NCBI GenBank assembly: GCA_017503135.1
Contig: JAFVTQ010000002.1
Span: 235,502 to 299,501 of the forward strand
Origin: Clostridia bacterium
GTDB lineage: Bacteria; Bacillota; Clostridia; Oscillospirales; Acutalibacteraceae
Reading direction: 5' to 3'
DNA: 64,000 nt
Both the position numbers and the translations under genes were made by a program. Of this stretch, positions 1 to 8,498 are shown in pieces. A model generated the notes under the pieces. It was given only the letters and a program-made list of their open reading frames with translations, was not told the origin of the DNA and searched no databases. The stretch's first letter is position 1; the number at the start of each line of letters is the position of its first letter.

Positions 1-554
1 AGTCCACCTGGAGCTTTTGCAAGAAAACTGATTGTCAAGCCATTTTCAACAAGGAATGGAATTTCGTTGCCTGCAAATGAACCTGCACCGATAACTTCAC
101 GGATAATTGCCATTGCGAGAAGTGCAATTGTGAAACCGATACCCATGCCGATACCATCAAGTGCTGATTTACCAACTGAGTTTTTACCTGCAAACATTTC
201 TGCACGACCTAAAATAATGCAGTTAACTGTAATAAGTGCAAGATAAACACCCAATGTTTCATATAAATCAGGAATGAATGCCTGAATGAGCATTTGAACG
301 ATTGTTACGAAACCTGCGATAACAACGATATAGCAAGGAATTCTTACTGTATCTGGAATAAATTTACGCAATAATGAAATAACAATGTTTGAGCAGATTA
401 AAACTGCCATTGTTGCAAGGCCCATACCAAATGCACCATCAACTGTCTGTGTTGTTGCAAGAGTTGGACATGTGCCAAGAATAAGCACGAAAACTGGGTT
501 TTCACGGAGAAGACCTTTTAAGAGAATTGACATATTGTTATTCTGTTTACTCAT
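1..554 (-). CDS. rnfE: RnfE, electron transport complex subunit E (3' end off the window)
   Basis: Integral membrane subunit of the Rnf complex, which couples ferredoxin:NAD+ electron transfer to Na+ or H+ export. The visible protein begins MSKQNNNMSILLKGLLRENP, followed by the family motif around 'VLILGTCPTLATTQT' and several hydrophobic segments. The reading frame stays open to base 1, so the C-terminus lies outside. The ATG at 552-554 is one base from the rnfG stop codon, which indicates translational coupling. It is the fourth gene of rnfC-D-G-E; rnfA and rnfB would be expected just beyond the left edge (inference from usual clostridial order). Confidence 0.93.
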   Translation of the reverse strand, partial: MSKQNNNMSILLKGLLRENPVFVLILGTCPTLATTQTVDGAFGMGLATMAVLICSNIVISLLRKFIPDTVRIPCYIVVIAGFVTIVQMLIQAFIPDLYETLGVYLALITVNCIILGRAEMFAGKNSVGKSALDGIGMGIGFTIALLAMAIIREVIGAGSFAGNEIPFLVENGLTISFLAKAPGG

Positions 555-555
555 A

Positions 556-1737
556 TTAAGCCACTCCTTCCATAATCTTAACTGCTTCAATAGCTTTGCC
601 GATACCATTCTGGTAACCCTTTGTTGTAAGTGTTACACCTGCTACGGTATCTATTTCCTTATATGTTGATTCGTTCTTGCCAACATACTGTGCACTGAAT
701 TCTTTGTCTGCACAAATTGAACCTACACCATCTGTTTCTGACTGTTTAGTTGTCTGACAGCTGATGATTTCGCCATCTTTTGTGATTGCAAGTTTGATGT
801 AGATATATTCACCTGATGGGTTATAGTAATGGTCACCATTAATACCGAAACCTGATGCGTGGATTTCGAGAACATAGTTACCACTCTTTGTCTTATATGC
901 CTTATCTACATTTGATGGCATATCAGCATATTTTGTAATATCAACTTCTTTAAGAGTTGATTTAAGCATAATCTTTGCTGCAGCTTCTACAGTTGCTTTA
1001 ACATCATCTGTTGCCTCTGAAACTACTGCACCGTCAGCGTCAACACCAACAAAGATTTCTTCTTCGCCTGCTTTTGTTACATAAACAAAGCCTGCACCGT
1101 TTTCTGCTTCATAAATTGCTGAAATATTTTCAAGCTTTTCGCAGATAAATACTTCGTTGAACTTATCACCTGTTGGAAGTGCTGTTGCAAGGTTATCAGC
1201 GAGAATTTCTTCAGGTGAACGGATATCTGCACTACCACCACCAAGGATAGTTGCTGTATTAATAGCATCTTTAACTGCACTCTTATATGCACCTGTTGTC
1301 ATTGTTGCACCTGAAACAGTTGCGATACCATCAATTGTGTCAATAGTTGCACCCTTTAATGTATCACCATAAGTCTTTTCAACACCGAGTGTTTCGTTAC
1401 TTGAAAGACAAACTGTGCCTGTTACATTACCGTTAGCGTCAACACCGCACATAATAATCATATCAGGACCATAGCCTGTTGCTGTAAGTTTTACTACTGC
1501 ACCACCATTTGAAGCTGTGAATGCTTCAAGCACTGATTCAGGAAGTGTGTATTGTGTTAAATCGGCAGCTGTAAATTCGCCACCATCTGGCATTACAACA
1601 AGTAATGCTTCATTTGCTGCTGCACCTGCATTCTTTTCAATGATTGGTGCTGTTATAGTGTTTGTTGCTGCAAGAGCTGCAACTACCACTGCGAAAATTA
1701 CTGTAAGAGAGATAATACTTTTAATGTAGTTTTTCAT
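556..1737 (-). CDS. rnfG: RnfG, FMN-binding electron transport subunit with duplicated FMN-bind region
   Basis: Membrane-anchored flavoprotein subunit of Rnf. One N-terminal transmembrane helix lies at about residues 7-25. At 393 aa it is roughly twice the usual RnfG (about 200 aa). A first FMN-bind module at about 65-160 has the flavinylation motif S142-G-A-T145, where FMN is normally esterified to the Thr. A second at about 265-390 has A-G-V-T (366-369) at the matching place. The stretch 195-255 resembles the first half of another module. The start overlaps the rnfD stop by one base. The duplication is seen directly; whether the second module carries FMN is unknown. Confidence 0.9.
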   Translation of the reverse strand: MKNYIKSIISLTVIFAVVVAALAATNTITAPIIEKNAGAAANEALLVVMPDGGEFTAADLTQYTLPESVLEAFTASNGGAVVKLTATGYGPDMIIMCGVDANGNVTGTVCLSSNETLGVEKTYGDTLKGATIDTIDGIATVSGATMTTGAYKSAVKDAINTATILGGGSADIRSPEEILADNLATALPTGDKFNEVFICEKLENISAIYEAENGAGFVYVTKAGEEEIFVGVDADGAVVSEATDDVKATVEAAAKIMLKSTLKEVDITKYADMPSNVDKAYKTKSGNYVLEIHASGFGINGDHYYNPSGEYIYIKLAITKDGEIISCQTTKQSETDGVGSICADKEFSAQYVGKNESTYKEIDTVAGVTLTTKGYQNGIGKAIEAVKIMEGVA

Positions 1738-2663
1738 TATTTCTTACCTCCAAACAATTTTCTAGGTGTTAATGAATCTATGTAAGGATTTACAATGTTC
1801 ATAAGAAGAATTGCGAAAGATACACCTTCTGGATAACCACCAAAGAAACGGATAAGCACTGTGATTACACCTGCGCCGATACCGAAGATAAGTTTACCCT
1901 TTGCTGTGCTTGGTGATGTAACATAATCAGTTGCCATAAAGAAAGCACCAATCATAAGTCCACCTGAAAGCACCCAAGCGAGTGTTGTTTCAACATTGCC
2001 ACCTTCAAGTGCCAATGTGAAAAGGAATGTTGTGCCGATGAATGCAACTGGAATGTGCCATGTGATAACCTTACGCACGATAAGGTAAATACCACCAATA
2101 AGAAGTGCTAATGCACAAGTTTCACCGAGAGCACCACCACATTTGCCAAGGAACAAGTCCATAAGGTCAACTGCTTTGTCATTTGCAAGGTCTGAAAGTG
2201 GAGTTGCACCTGACACTGAATCCATACCTTCTGGGAACACCGCTGCAGTCATTGAACCAAATGCGATAAGCATAAATACACGAGCTGCGATTGCAGGGTT
2301 TACAATGTTTTTGCCAAGGCCACCGAAGATTCCTTTTACAATAATGATTGCGAAAAGTGCACCAACTGCTGCTTGCCACAATGGAATATTTGATGGAAGA
2401 TTAAGTGCTAAAATCAAACCAGTAACAACTGCACTTAAATCGCCAACTGTCTGCTCTTTTTTAATTGCAAGATTAAAGAGTGCTTCGCCTGCTACTGCAG
2501 AAATAACACAAACTGCGATAACGAGCAATGCAGGAATTCCAAAAAGAATTACTGCTGCAATAGATGCAGGAACTAAAGCGATAATCACATCAAGCATTGT
2601 TCTCATTGTTGAGTTAGAACTTTTGATGTGTGGAGAAAATGAAACATGAAGTTTGTTTTCCAT
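1737..2663 (-). CDS. rnfD: RnfD, FMN-carrying membrane subunit of the Rnf complex
   Basis: Polytopic membrane subunit of the Rnf ferredoxin:NAD+ oxidoreductase (NqrB/RnfD family), 308 aa, the normal length. The N-terminus 'LHVSFSPHIKS' is typical. The covalent FMN attachment motif S151-G-A-T154 lies after the segment 'AFGSMTAAVFPEG'. About nine to ten hydrophobic segments are visible. The gene overlaps both rnfC and rnfG by a single base, so the operon is tightly coupled. Family assignment is secure from the motif, length and neighbours. Confidence 0.95.
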   Translation of the reverse strand: MENKLHVSFSPHIKSSNSTMRTMLDVIIALVPASIAAVILFGIPALLVIAVCVISAVAGEALFNLAIKKEQTVGDLSAVVTGLILALNLPSNIPLWQAAVGALFAIIIVKGIFGGLGKNIVNPAIAARVFMLIAFGSMTAAVFPEGMDSVSGATPLSDLANDKAVDLMDLFLGKCGGALGETCALALLIGGIYLIVRKVITWHIPVAFIGTTFLFTLALEGGNVETTLAWVLSGGLMIGAFFMATDYVTSPSTAKGKLIFGIGAGVITVLIRFFGGYPEGVSFAILLMNIVNPYIDSLTPRKLFGGKK

Positions 2664-3976
2664 TATGCATTACCCTCCTTTTTCTTTGCACGTTCTGCCA
2701 TAAGCATATTCTTTGCTAAACTGTTTGTTTCAACCAAAGGACGCTTTGCAGGACAGATAAATGCACAGCAACCACAGAGCATACAGATATCTGCACCAAG
2801 TTTTTCAAGCATCTCAGCATCCTTATTGTTATAAGCCTTTGCGATAGCAGCAGGATTGATGCCAAATGGACAACTGTTTGTGCACTTGCCACACTTGATA
2901 CATGCTGTTGTCTTTGCAGTTTTTATTTCCTTTTTATTAAATGCTAACAAAGCATTTGTCTGTTTGAGCACAGGCACTGTAAGGTCAGGCACTGCAACAC
3001 CCATCATAGGACCACCATAGATAACCTTTTCAGGCTCCTCGTTAAAGCCACCACAGAAATCAAATACTTCGCCGATTGGAGTACCGATTGCAACGATTAC
3101 ATTCTTTGGTTCTTTAACCGCACCGCCATCAACTGTAACTACCTTTTCTGCAAGTGGCATACCTGTCTGCAAATATTTACCGATATTTGCCATTGTTGAT
3201 GAATTGCAGACGATACAACCTGAGTCTGCAGGAAGTTCGCCAACCTTGATTGTTCTGCCGGTTGTATGATAAACGAGAACCTTCTCGCCACCTTGTGGAT
3301 AAATTGCAGGAAGAACTTTAACCTGAATTTTGCTATTCTTAGCTGAAAGCTCTTTCATTTTTGCAATAGCTGATGCCTTGTTCTTTTCAATGCCGATTAC
3401 AATCTTATCGAAATTGAAATATTTATCAGCAGTTTCGATTGCTAATAAAATATCATCTGCATTATCAACCATTGTAACAGAGTCGCTTGTAATATATGGT
3501 TCACATTCTGCACCATTGATTACAAGAGTATCAATTTTTTTGTCTGTTGCAAATTTCACATAAGTTGGGAAACCTGCGCCACCTAAACCTACGATACCAC
3601 TCTTTTTAACAGCTTCGATAAAATCTTCTTTGCTGTTAACATGTGGCACTGCGATTGATTCGTCAGGTGTCATTTCCCCGTCAGATTCAATTGTAATTGC
3701 AGGAGCAGTTTTGCCGTTTGACAAAGCAGTGTCTGCCACGCTTTTAACTGTACCTGATACACTTGAATAAACAGGTGAAGAAATAAAACCGTCTTGTTCA
3801 GCTATCAATGTTCCCACAAACACCTGGTCCCCTGCCTTAACAACTGGTTTTGCAGGCTTACCAATATGCATTGCTGTAAGAAGTGTAACTGTCTTTGGAG
3901 CAGGCATTCTTATAGCAGACATATCAGCTGTGTTTTTTCTGTGAGGTACATGGATACCTTTGAGAGAAAAAGCCAT
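2663..3976 (-). CDS. rnfC: RnfC, NADH-binding iron-sulfur subunit of the Rnf complex
   Basis: Peripheral subunit that carries the NADH/FMN site and two 4Fe-4S clusters. The C-terminal ferredoxin-like region has two CxxCxxCxxxCP motifs (CIKCGKCTNSCP and CMLCGCCAFICP). The flavodoxin-like motif 'GLGGAGFPTYVKF' is present. I place the start at the ATG at 3974-3976 (MAFSLKGIHVPHRK), preceded by AGGTAGG at good spacing. An in-frame ATG at 4076-4078 would coincide with the predicted transcription start and is rejected. The product is 437 aa, typical for the family, and it is the first gene of the operon. Confidence 0.95.
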   Translation of the reverse strand: MAFSLKGIHVPHRKNTADMSAIRMPAPKTVTLLTAMHIGKPAKPVVKAGDQVFVGTLIAEQDGFISSPVYSSVSGTVKSVADTALSNGKTAPAITIESDGEMTPDESIAVPHVNSKEDFIEAVKKSGIVGLGGAGFPTYVKFATDKKIDTLVINGAECEPYITSDSVTMVDNADDILLAIETADKYFNFDKIVIGIEKNKASAIAKMKELSAKNSKIQVKVLPAIYPQGGEKVLVYHTTGRTIKVGELPADSGCIVCNSSTMANIGKYLQTGMPLAEKVVTVDGGAVKEPKNVIVAIGTPIGEVFDFCGGFNEEPEKVIYGGPMMGVAVPDLTVPVLKQTNALLAFNKKEIKTAKTTACIKCGKCTNSCPFGINPAAIAKAYNNKDAEMLEKLGADICMLCGCCAFICPAKRPLVETNSLAKNMLMAERAKKKEGNA

Positions 3977-4083
3977 TTTTTTTGACCTACCTTTCATTTT
4001 TCGTATCAAAACAAAGAATACATTTTTTGGTAATTTAAAAACCAAAAGACATAATTCTGCATAATACTTCATTATCACTTGTT

Positions 4084-4112
4084 ATTATATATTTCTTATC
4101 GATTTCTGTCAA
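4084..4112 (-). promoter_or_regulatory. Consensus sigma-A promoter for rnf
   Basis: On the minus strand TTGACA (4107-4112) and TATAAT (4084-4089) are separated by 17 bp, a perfect match to the sigma-A consensus. The predicted transcription start near 4077 leaves a 5' leader of about 100 nt before rnfC. Confidence 0.8.
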
Positions 4113-4192
4113 TAAATTTAATGCTATTCTTTTGTTGGTAAATCTGTTAAAAATTTGCTTTTTGAGGTTTGATAAAATCGGCAAAATTGTGA

Positions 4193-4221
4193 TTGACTTT
4201 ACAGTTTCAAAGTAGTATCTT
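4193..4221 (+). promoter_or_regulatory. Putative promoter of the antiporter cluster
   Basis: TTGACT (4193-4198), 17-bp spacer, TATCTT (4216-4221), about 55 bp before the first antiporter gene. It is divergent from the rnf promoter within the same 298-bp intergenic region. Confidence 0.5.
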
Positions 4222-4274
4222 TTAAATGGTATTATATATACCTATTTATATGGCTTCTCAAAGGGGAATATTTT

Positions 4275-4748
4275 ATGATAATTCTTTTGTTCTTATTATG
4301 GATTATATTAAACGGCCGTTTTTCTGCTGATGCGGGTATGATTCAGGTTTGTGTGGTAGGTGCAGCAGTTTCTGTCTTTGCATATTTCTTTGCACACAAA
4401 GCGCTAGGATACACATTAAAATCTGAACTTCATTGGTTCAAAAAAGCACCTGTTTTATTGGCATATTTCTTCATTCTTATAAAAGAAATAATTATTGCAA
4501 ATATTCAGATGATGAAAATAGTCACTAGCAAAAAAGCAGAAATTCATCCTGTTATGATAAAAGTTAAAGTTCCACTTAAAACAAATGTGGCAAGAGTGCT
4601 TCTTGCAAACTCAATTACACTCACTCCTGGTACAATTACCGCTGAATTAGAAGATGACTATTTCACAATTCATTGTGTTGACTCTTCTTTCGCAGAGGGA
4701 ATCGAAAACAGTTCATTCGTTAAAATTTTAGAAAGGTTGGAGAAATAA
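4275..4748 (+). CDS. mrpE: MrpE/MnhE-like cation:proton antiporter subunit
   Basis: Small membrane subunit of a multisubunit Mrp-type Na+(cation)/H+ antiporter, 157 aa. The N-terminal segment 'FLLWIILNGRFS' is typical of MrpE, with two to three N-terminal hydrophobic helices and the conserved soluble tail 'ARVLLANSITLTPGT'. A strong ribosome site (AAAGGGGAA) precedes the ATG. It is the first gene of a run of ten co-directional genes that mostly overlap by 1-4 bases. The gene opens the cluster, as in hydrogenase-type Mbh modules, rather than following MrpD as in classical Mrp. Confidence 0.9.
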   Translation: MIILLFLLWIILNGRFSADAGMIQVCVVGAAVSVFAYFFAHKALGYTLKSELHWFKKAPVLLAYFFILIKEIIIANIQMMKIVTSKKAEIHPVMIKVKVPLKTNVARVLLANSITLTPGTITAELEDDYFTIHCVDSSFAEGIENSSFVKILERLEK

Positions 4749-4749
4749 A

Positions 4750-5049
4750 ATGCTTGAACAGGCTTATTCATATTTATATCTTGCTGTGTTCATTGGTCTT
4801 GGCGTTGCAATTATTGCTGCACTCATCCGTTCAATCACAGCAAAAACAATTATCGGCAGATTTATTGGTGTAAATATTCTCACAACAATAGTTTTGATTG
4901 TAATTTGTATTCTCACACTTTTCCTTAAAGAGAGTTATTTAACTGATATTGCTCTCATCTATGCACTTCTCAGTTGCATTTCAGTTATCCTTCTCAGCAA
5001 AATCTATATTAACCTTTTCAAAAAAGATAATAACGGAGGTGAAAAATAA
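4750..5049 (+). CDS. mrpF: MrpF-like antiporter subunit
   Basis: A 99-aa protein with three hydrophobic helices and the MrpF signature 'DIALIYALLS' at about residues 66-75, where the Asp is conserved in the family. It starts one base after the mrpE stop codon and overlaps the next gene as TAATG, so it is translationally coupled. It forms part of the membrane arm that accompanies the antiporter-like subunits. Confidence 0.88.
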   Translation: MLEQAYSYLYLAVFIGLGVAIIAALIRSITAKTIIGRFIGVNILTTIVLIVICILTLFLKESYLTDIALIYALLSCISVILLSKIYINLFKKDNNGGEK

Positions 5050-5393
5050 TGCTTGAATGGATTCGTTTCGCACTTGTGGCATTGTTTTTTGCCGCAGGAC
5101 TTATCGTTTTGTTTATTTCTATTTTCGGCACATATCGTTTGAATTTCTCTCTTAACCGTATGCATTCTGCGGCTATGTGCGACACACTTGTTTTGATGCT
5201 TTTCATTACAGGTTTGATTATTGCATCTGGCATTAACTTAATTTCACTTAAATTCTTGTTCATTGTTATTATTCAATGGTGTACAAGCCCTGTGGTTTCA
5301 CATATCTTTGTTAAAACAAAATTACTTACAGATAAAAACATTTGTGAGCATTGTGAAATGCGTATAGATGACGAAAAGGAGGAAAATGAATAA
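5049..5393 (+). CDS. mrpG: MrpG-like antiporter subunit
   Basis: A 114-aa membrane protein of the MnhG/MrpG family with three predicted helices. The motif 'FGTYRLNFSLNRMHSAAMCDTL' region (F-GTYRL...RMH) matches the conserved 'G..R..D...R.HA' region of MrpG. The charged C-terminal tail 'CEHCEMRIDDEKEENE' is not part of the usual core. The ATG overlaps the preceding stop (TAATG), and the gene's own stop overlaps the next ATG in the same way. Confidence 0.88.
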   Translation: MLEWIRFALVALFFAAGLIVLFISIFGTYRLNFSLNRMHSAAMCDTLVLMLFITGLIIASGINLISLKFLFIVIIQWCTSPVVSHIFVKTKLLTDKNICEHCEMRIDDEKEENE

Positions 5394-5701
5394 TGGAAGA
5401 TATTATTACCATATTTAGAATTTTGCTTCTTATTTCTCTTATTGTCTGTGCCGTTGCCACAGCACTTTCAAAGAGAGTTATGACTGCGCTCATCATTTTC
5501 ACATCTTATAGTATTGTTATGGCAGTCGTTTGGTTGCTCTTACGCTCACCTGACTTGGCTATTACAGAAGCAGCTGTTGGTGCAGGTGTAAACGGAGTTT
5601 TATTCTTTCTCACTCTTCGCAAACTCCACCTTATTGACAAGGACTTTGCAGATGACGAAGACGGAAAAATCGACGAAGGGGTGAATGTTAATGAAGAATA
5701 A
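5393..5701 (+). CDS. DUF4040/MbhD-like antiporter subunit (free-standing piece of MrpA C-terminus)
   Basis: A 102-aa protein with three hydrophobic segments and the motif 'SPDLAITEAAVGAGVNGVLF', the signature of DUF4040 (MbhD). In classical Mrp systems this domain sits in the C-terminal part of the large MrpA protein; here it is a separate gene, as in membrane-bound hydrogenase (Mbh) modules. It overlaps mrpG by one base and the next gene by 11 bases. It is believed to take part in the ion path at the junction of the subunits (family knowledge). Confidence 0.88.
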   Translation: MEDIITIFRILLLISLIVCAVATALSKRVMTALIIFTSYSIVMAVVWLLLRSPDLAITEAAVGAGVNGVLFFLTLRKLHLIDKDFADDEDGKIDEGVNVNEE

Positions 5702-6602
5702 TAAATTTTCATCTCTTCTCAAAGAATGGTATGAAGGTAATTTAAGTTTTGATGAACGAATGAACATTGAAACAGAGAAACCTGTCATTAAAAAAGAAGA
5801 AACAACAGAAAAACAAAAAATCTATCTTGTTAAAGACGTTGAAAATGCAGAAGAAAAACTCACTTCAAAGGGTTATAAATTTTTCTCTGTGATTTTCTGT
5901 GTTATTCTTGCAGTAATTCTTGTTGGCACAGTTAATTTTATGCCACTCTTTGCTGACGATAACACACCAACAACCAACGAAGTTTATGAGCATTATGTGG
6001 GTGAGGGTCGAGACCAGACAGGTGCAGTTAACACTGTTGCTGGTATGATTCTTGACTATCGTGCATTCGACACGTTGGGTGAATCTTTCGTTCTTTTCAC
6101 TGCAACTTGCGCTGTTCTTCTTTTGCTGGAACAAAGCAAGGACAAGCCAATTAAGAAAAGAGAAACTTTCACTTATACAAATGACCCTATTGTTCGTCTT
6201 GTTGTAAAACTTCTCACACCAATTATCATTGTTTTCGGAATTTATGTTCTTTTCAATGGGCACTTATCCCCAGGTGGCGGATTTTCAGGCGGTTCGGTGC
6301 TTGGTGCAGGGTTCATTCTTTTTGCTATGGCTTATGGTGAAGACTTTGCAGCAAAAGTTATCACACCAAAAATCATTCGCGTTATTACAATCTGTTCATT
6401 GAGCTTCTATTGTCTTGCAAAGAGTTATTCTTTCTTCACAGGCAATGAATTCAATGGTATTCATTCAATTATTACACCGGGTACACCTGGTAACATTGTT
6501 TCAGGTGGTTTGATTTTGCCACTTAACATTGCCGTTGGCTTTGTTGTTTGCTGTACTATGTACAGTTTCTATATGATTTTCAAAAGGGGGCGTCTTGATT
6601 GA
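5691..6602 (+). CDS. mrpB: MbhE-MrpB fusion antiporter subunit
   Basis: A 303-aa protein that joins two units. Residues about 60-150 hold an MbhE-like segment ('NTVAGMILDYRAFDTLGE') and residues about 165-303 hold a MnhB/MrpB domain ('FNGHLSPGGGFSGGSV'). About 60 charged residues precede the first helix. Two in-frame ATGs exist at 5685 and 5691; the second is chosen because AAGGGGTG ends 8 bases before it. The arrangement splits classical MrpA and fuses its MbhE part to MrpB. Confidence 0.85.
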   Translation: MKNNKFSSLLKEWYEGNLSFDERMNIETEKPVIKKEETTEKQKIYLVKDVENAEEKLTSKGYKFFSVIFCVILAVILVGTVNFMPLFADDNTPTTNEVYEHYVGEGRDQTGAVNTVAGMILDYRAFDTLGESFVLFTATCAVLLLLEQSKDKPIKKRETFTYTNDPIVRLVVKLLTPIIIVFGIYVLFNGHLSPGGGFSGGSVLGAGFILFAMAYGEDFAAKVITPKIIRVITICSLSFYCLAKSYSFFTGNEFNGIHSIITPGTPGNIVSGGLILPLNIAVGFVVCCTMYSFYMIFKRGRLD

Positions 6603-6976
6603 ATCTACTCATAAACTATGAAGCAGTAACTTCAATGGTTTTGTTTGCTATTGGTTTTACAATGCTTGTTTTCTCTAAAAACATTATGAAAAAGATTCTC
6701 GGTCTTAACATTGTTGACACAGGCGTCTATCTTTTTCTCGCATCAATGGGTTATATTGAGGGCAAATTGACACCTATTGTTCCTGTGGCAGGTCCAGTTG
6801 ATGCTCTTGACTATATCAACCCTATCCCTCAAGGGCTTGTTCTCACAGGTATCGTTGTTTCTGTCAGCTTTTCTGCTTTAATGCTTGCATTGACAGTTCG
6901 ACTTTACAGAAAATATCGCACATTAAATCTTGATAAGATTTATGAGATGTGTCGCAAGGAGGATGAACAGGAATAA
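6599..6976 (+). CDS. mrpC: MrpC-like (NuoK family) antiporter subunit, TTG start
   Basis: A 125-aa membrane protein of the NuoK/MnhC family with three helices; the segment 'LTGIVVSVSFSALMLALTVRLYRKY' region is typical of MrpC. The start is TTG at 6599-6601, overlapping the previous stop (TTGA) by four bases and preceded by AAAAGGGGG. The stop overlaps the next ATG as TAATG. Confidence 0.88.
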   Translation: MNLLINYEAVTSMVLFAIGFTMLVFSKNIMKKILGLNIVDTGVYLFLASMGYIEGKLTPIVPVAGPVDALDYINPIPQGLVLTGIVVSVSFSALMLALTVRLYRKYRTLNLDKIYEMCRKEDEQE

Positions 6977-8484
6977 TGGACTTTATTATGAATCTTCCTT
7001 TTGCGACTATTGTATTTTCACTTTTCAGTGCAGTCATCTGCTTTGCTTTCAAAGACAACAAGGCTCGTTTCATTTCTTATTTTCTTTTGATTGCATCAGG
7101 TATTATGTCTGTGTCAGTTGTATTCTATAACCTGACATCTGAAACCGGATATTTTGTTTATAGAATGGGACATTATGATGCACCAATCGGCAACGAAATC
7201 TCTGCAGGTCTTTTAGAACCTAGTTTCTTGCTTCTTTTTGAAGTAGTTATGCTTCTCTCTTTATCAGGCGGGTCACACCGTATTATGCAAGACGTTGAAG
7301 AAGCAAAGCAGAAATATTTCTGCATTATGGTCAATTTGACTCACGCAGCATTAGCAGCACTTTGCTATACAAACGATATTTTCACAGGATATGTATTTAT
7401 TGAAGTGTGCACAATCGCATCTTGTTCACTTTTAATGTTATCAAAGAAAACAAGAGCATTGGTTGCTGCAACTCGTTACATGATATTCAGCCTTATCGGT
7501 TCAAGTTTGGTGCTTGTGGGAATTATCTTGCTCTATGCAATTACAGGTCATCTTCTCTTTCCACAACTTTATTCAACAATTCAAGAACTCTGGGCAACTG
7601 GTGAATACACATTCCCACTCACTATCGCATTGGGGCTTATCGTTTCAGGCCTTGCAATCAAAAGCGGTATGTTCCCATTCCATTTCTGGATGCCCGACAC
7701 TTATGGCACGGCTACCCCATCTGCATCTGGTATTTTGTCAGGTGTCATTTCAAAGGGATATATCTTCTTATTACTTAAAATCATTTTCAGAGTTATCGGA
7801 TATGAAGTTTTCCTTCAATCAAACATTCAATATGTTCTTTTCATATTCGGTATCTGTGGTATGATTGTGGGCTCAGTTTCAGCAATCAAAACAAATAACA
7901 TCAACTTTATGATTGCTTGTTCTTCTGCAGCTCAGATTGGTTATATTTATATGGGACTCGGTCTTGGCACAAAGGGAGCAATTATTGCAGCGCTCTTCCA
8001 GATAGTTGCACACGCTCTCACAAAGCCAATGCTCTTCCTTTCAGCATCAGGACTTTCTGATACCGTTGGCAGACGACAGGATTTTGCATCTTTACGTTCA
8101 TCTGCTTACAACAATAAAATCGCTGCTTTCTCATATTCAGCAGGTGCACTTTCAATGGTTGGTATTCCGATTTTTGCAGGGTTTATTCCAAAACTTCTTT
8201 TTTCAACATCTGCTTTTGGTCACGGAATACAAACATATTTAATGCTTATTGTTTTGGCTATCAGTACAATTCTCAATGTTCTTTATTTCCTTAGAACTCT
8301 CGTTAATATTTATAGCCCTGCAAAGGTTGAACTCACTCGTAAAAATATCACATTCAAAACTGCACCTGCATTTTCAATGATTGTGCTTGTAATGTCTGCA
8401 GTTAATATCGCCGTTGGTCTTCATTCTCAGCCCATTATTTCACTCTTTGAAAAAGGGCTTGAGTTGTTCATAAACATTCGATAA
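6976..8484 (+). CDS. Antiporter-like (MrpD/NuoM/N family) subunit 1
   Basis: A 502-aa polytopic membrane protein with a Proton_antipo_M domain, homologous to MrpA/MrpD and complex I NuoL/M/N. The residues needed for proton translocation in the family are present: the TM5 glutamate (E143), TM7 lysine (K229, 'AIKSGMFPFHFW') and TM8-region lysine (K260, 'GVISKG'). Its TM7-8 loop ('MPDTYGTATPSASGILSG') is the most diverged of the four paralogues in this cluster. It overlaps mrpC by one base. Confidence 0.88.
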   Translation: MDFIMNLPFATIVFSLFSAVICFAFKDNKARFISYFLLIASGIMSVSVVFYNLTSETGYFVYRMGHYDAPIGNEISAGLLEPSFLLLFEVVMLLSLSGGSHRIMQDVEEAKQKYFCIMVNLTHAALAALCYTNDIFTGYVFIEVCTIASCSLLMLSKKTRALVAATRYMIFSLIGSSLVLVGIILLYAITGHLLFPQLYSTIQELWATGEYTFPLTIALGLIVSGLAIKSGMFPFHFWMPDTYGTATPSASGILSGVISKGYIFLLLKIIFRVIGYEVFLQSNIQYVLFIFGICGMIVGSVSAIKTNNINFMIACSSAAQIGYIYMGLGLGTKGAIIAALFQIVAHALTKPMLFLSASGLSDTVGRRQDFASLRSSAYNNKIAAFSYSAGALSMVGIPIFAGFIPKLLFSTSAFGHGIQTYLMLIVLAISTILNVLYFLRTLVNIYSPAKVELTRKNITFKTAPAFSMIVLVMSAVNIAVGLHSQPIISLFEKGLELFINIR

Positions 8485-8498
8485 GGGGGATTTAAAAT

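Noticed and set aside
3977..4078. Upstream ATG extending RnfC by 34 residues
   Set aside because: It lies at the predicted transcription start of a perfect promoter, and the extension is not RnfC-like; the ATG at 3976 has a ribosome site.
5865..6263. 132-residue minus-strand open frame inside the MbhE-MrpB gene
   Set aside because: It lies wholly opposite a well-supported gene, is rich in Asn and Cys as expected of shadow frames, and has no family motif.
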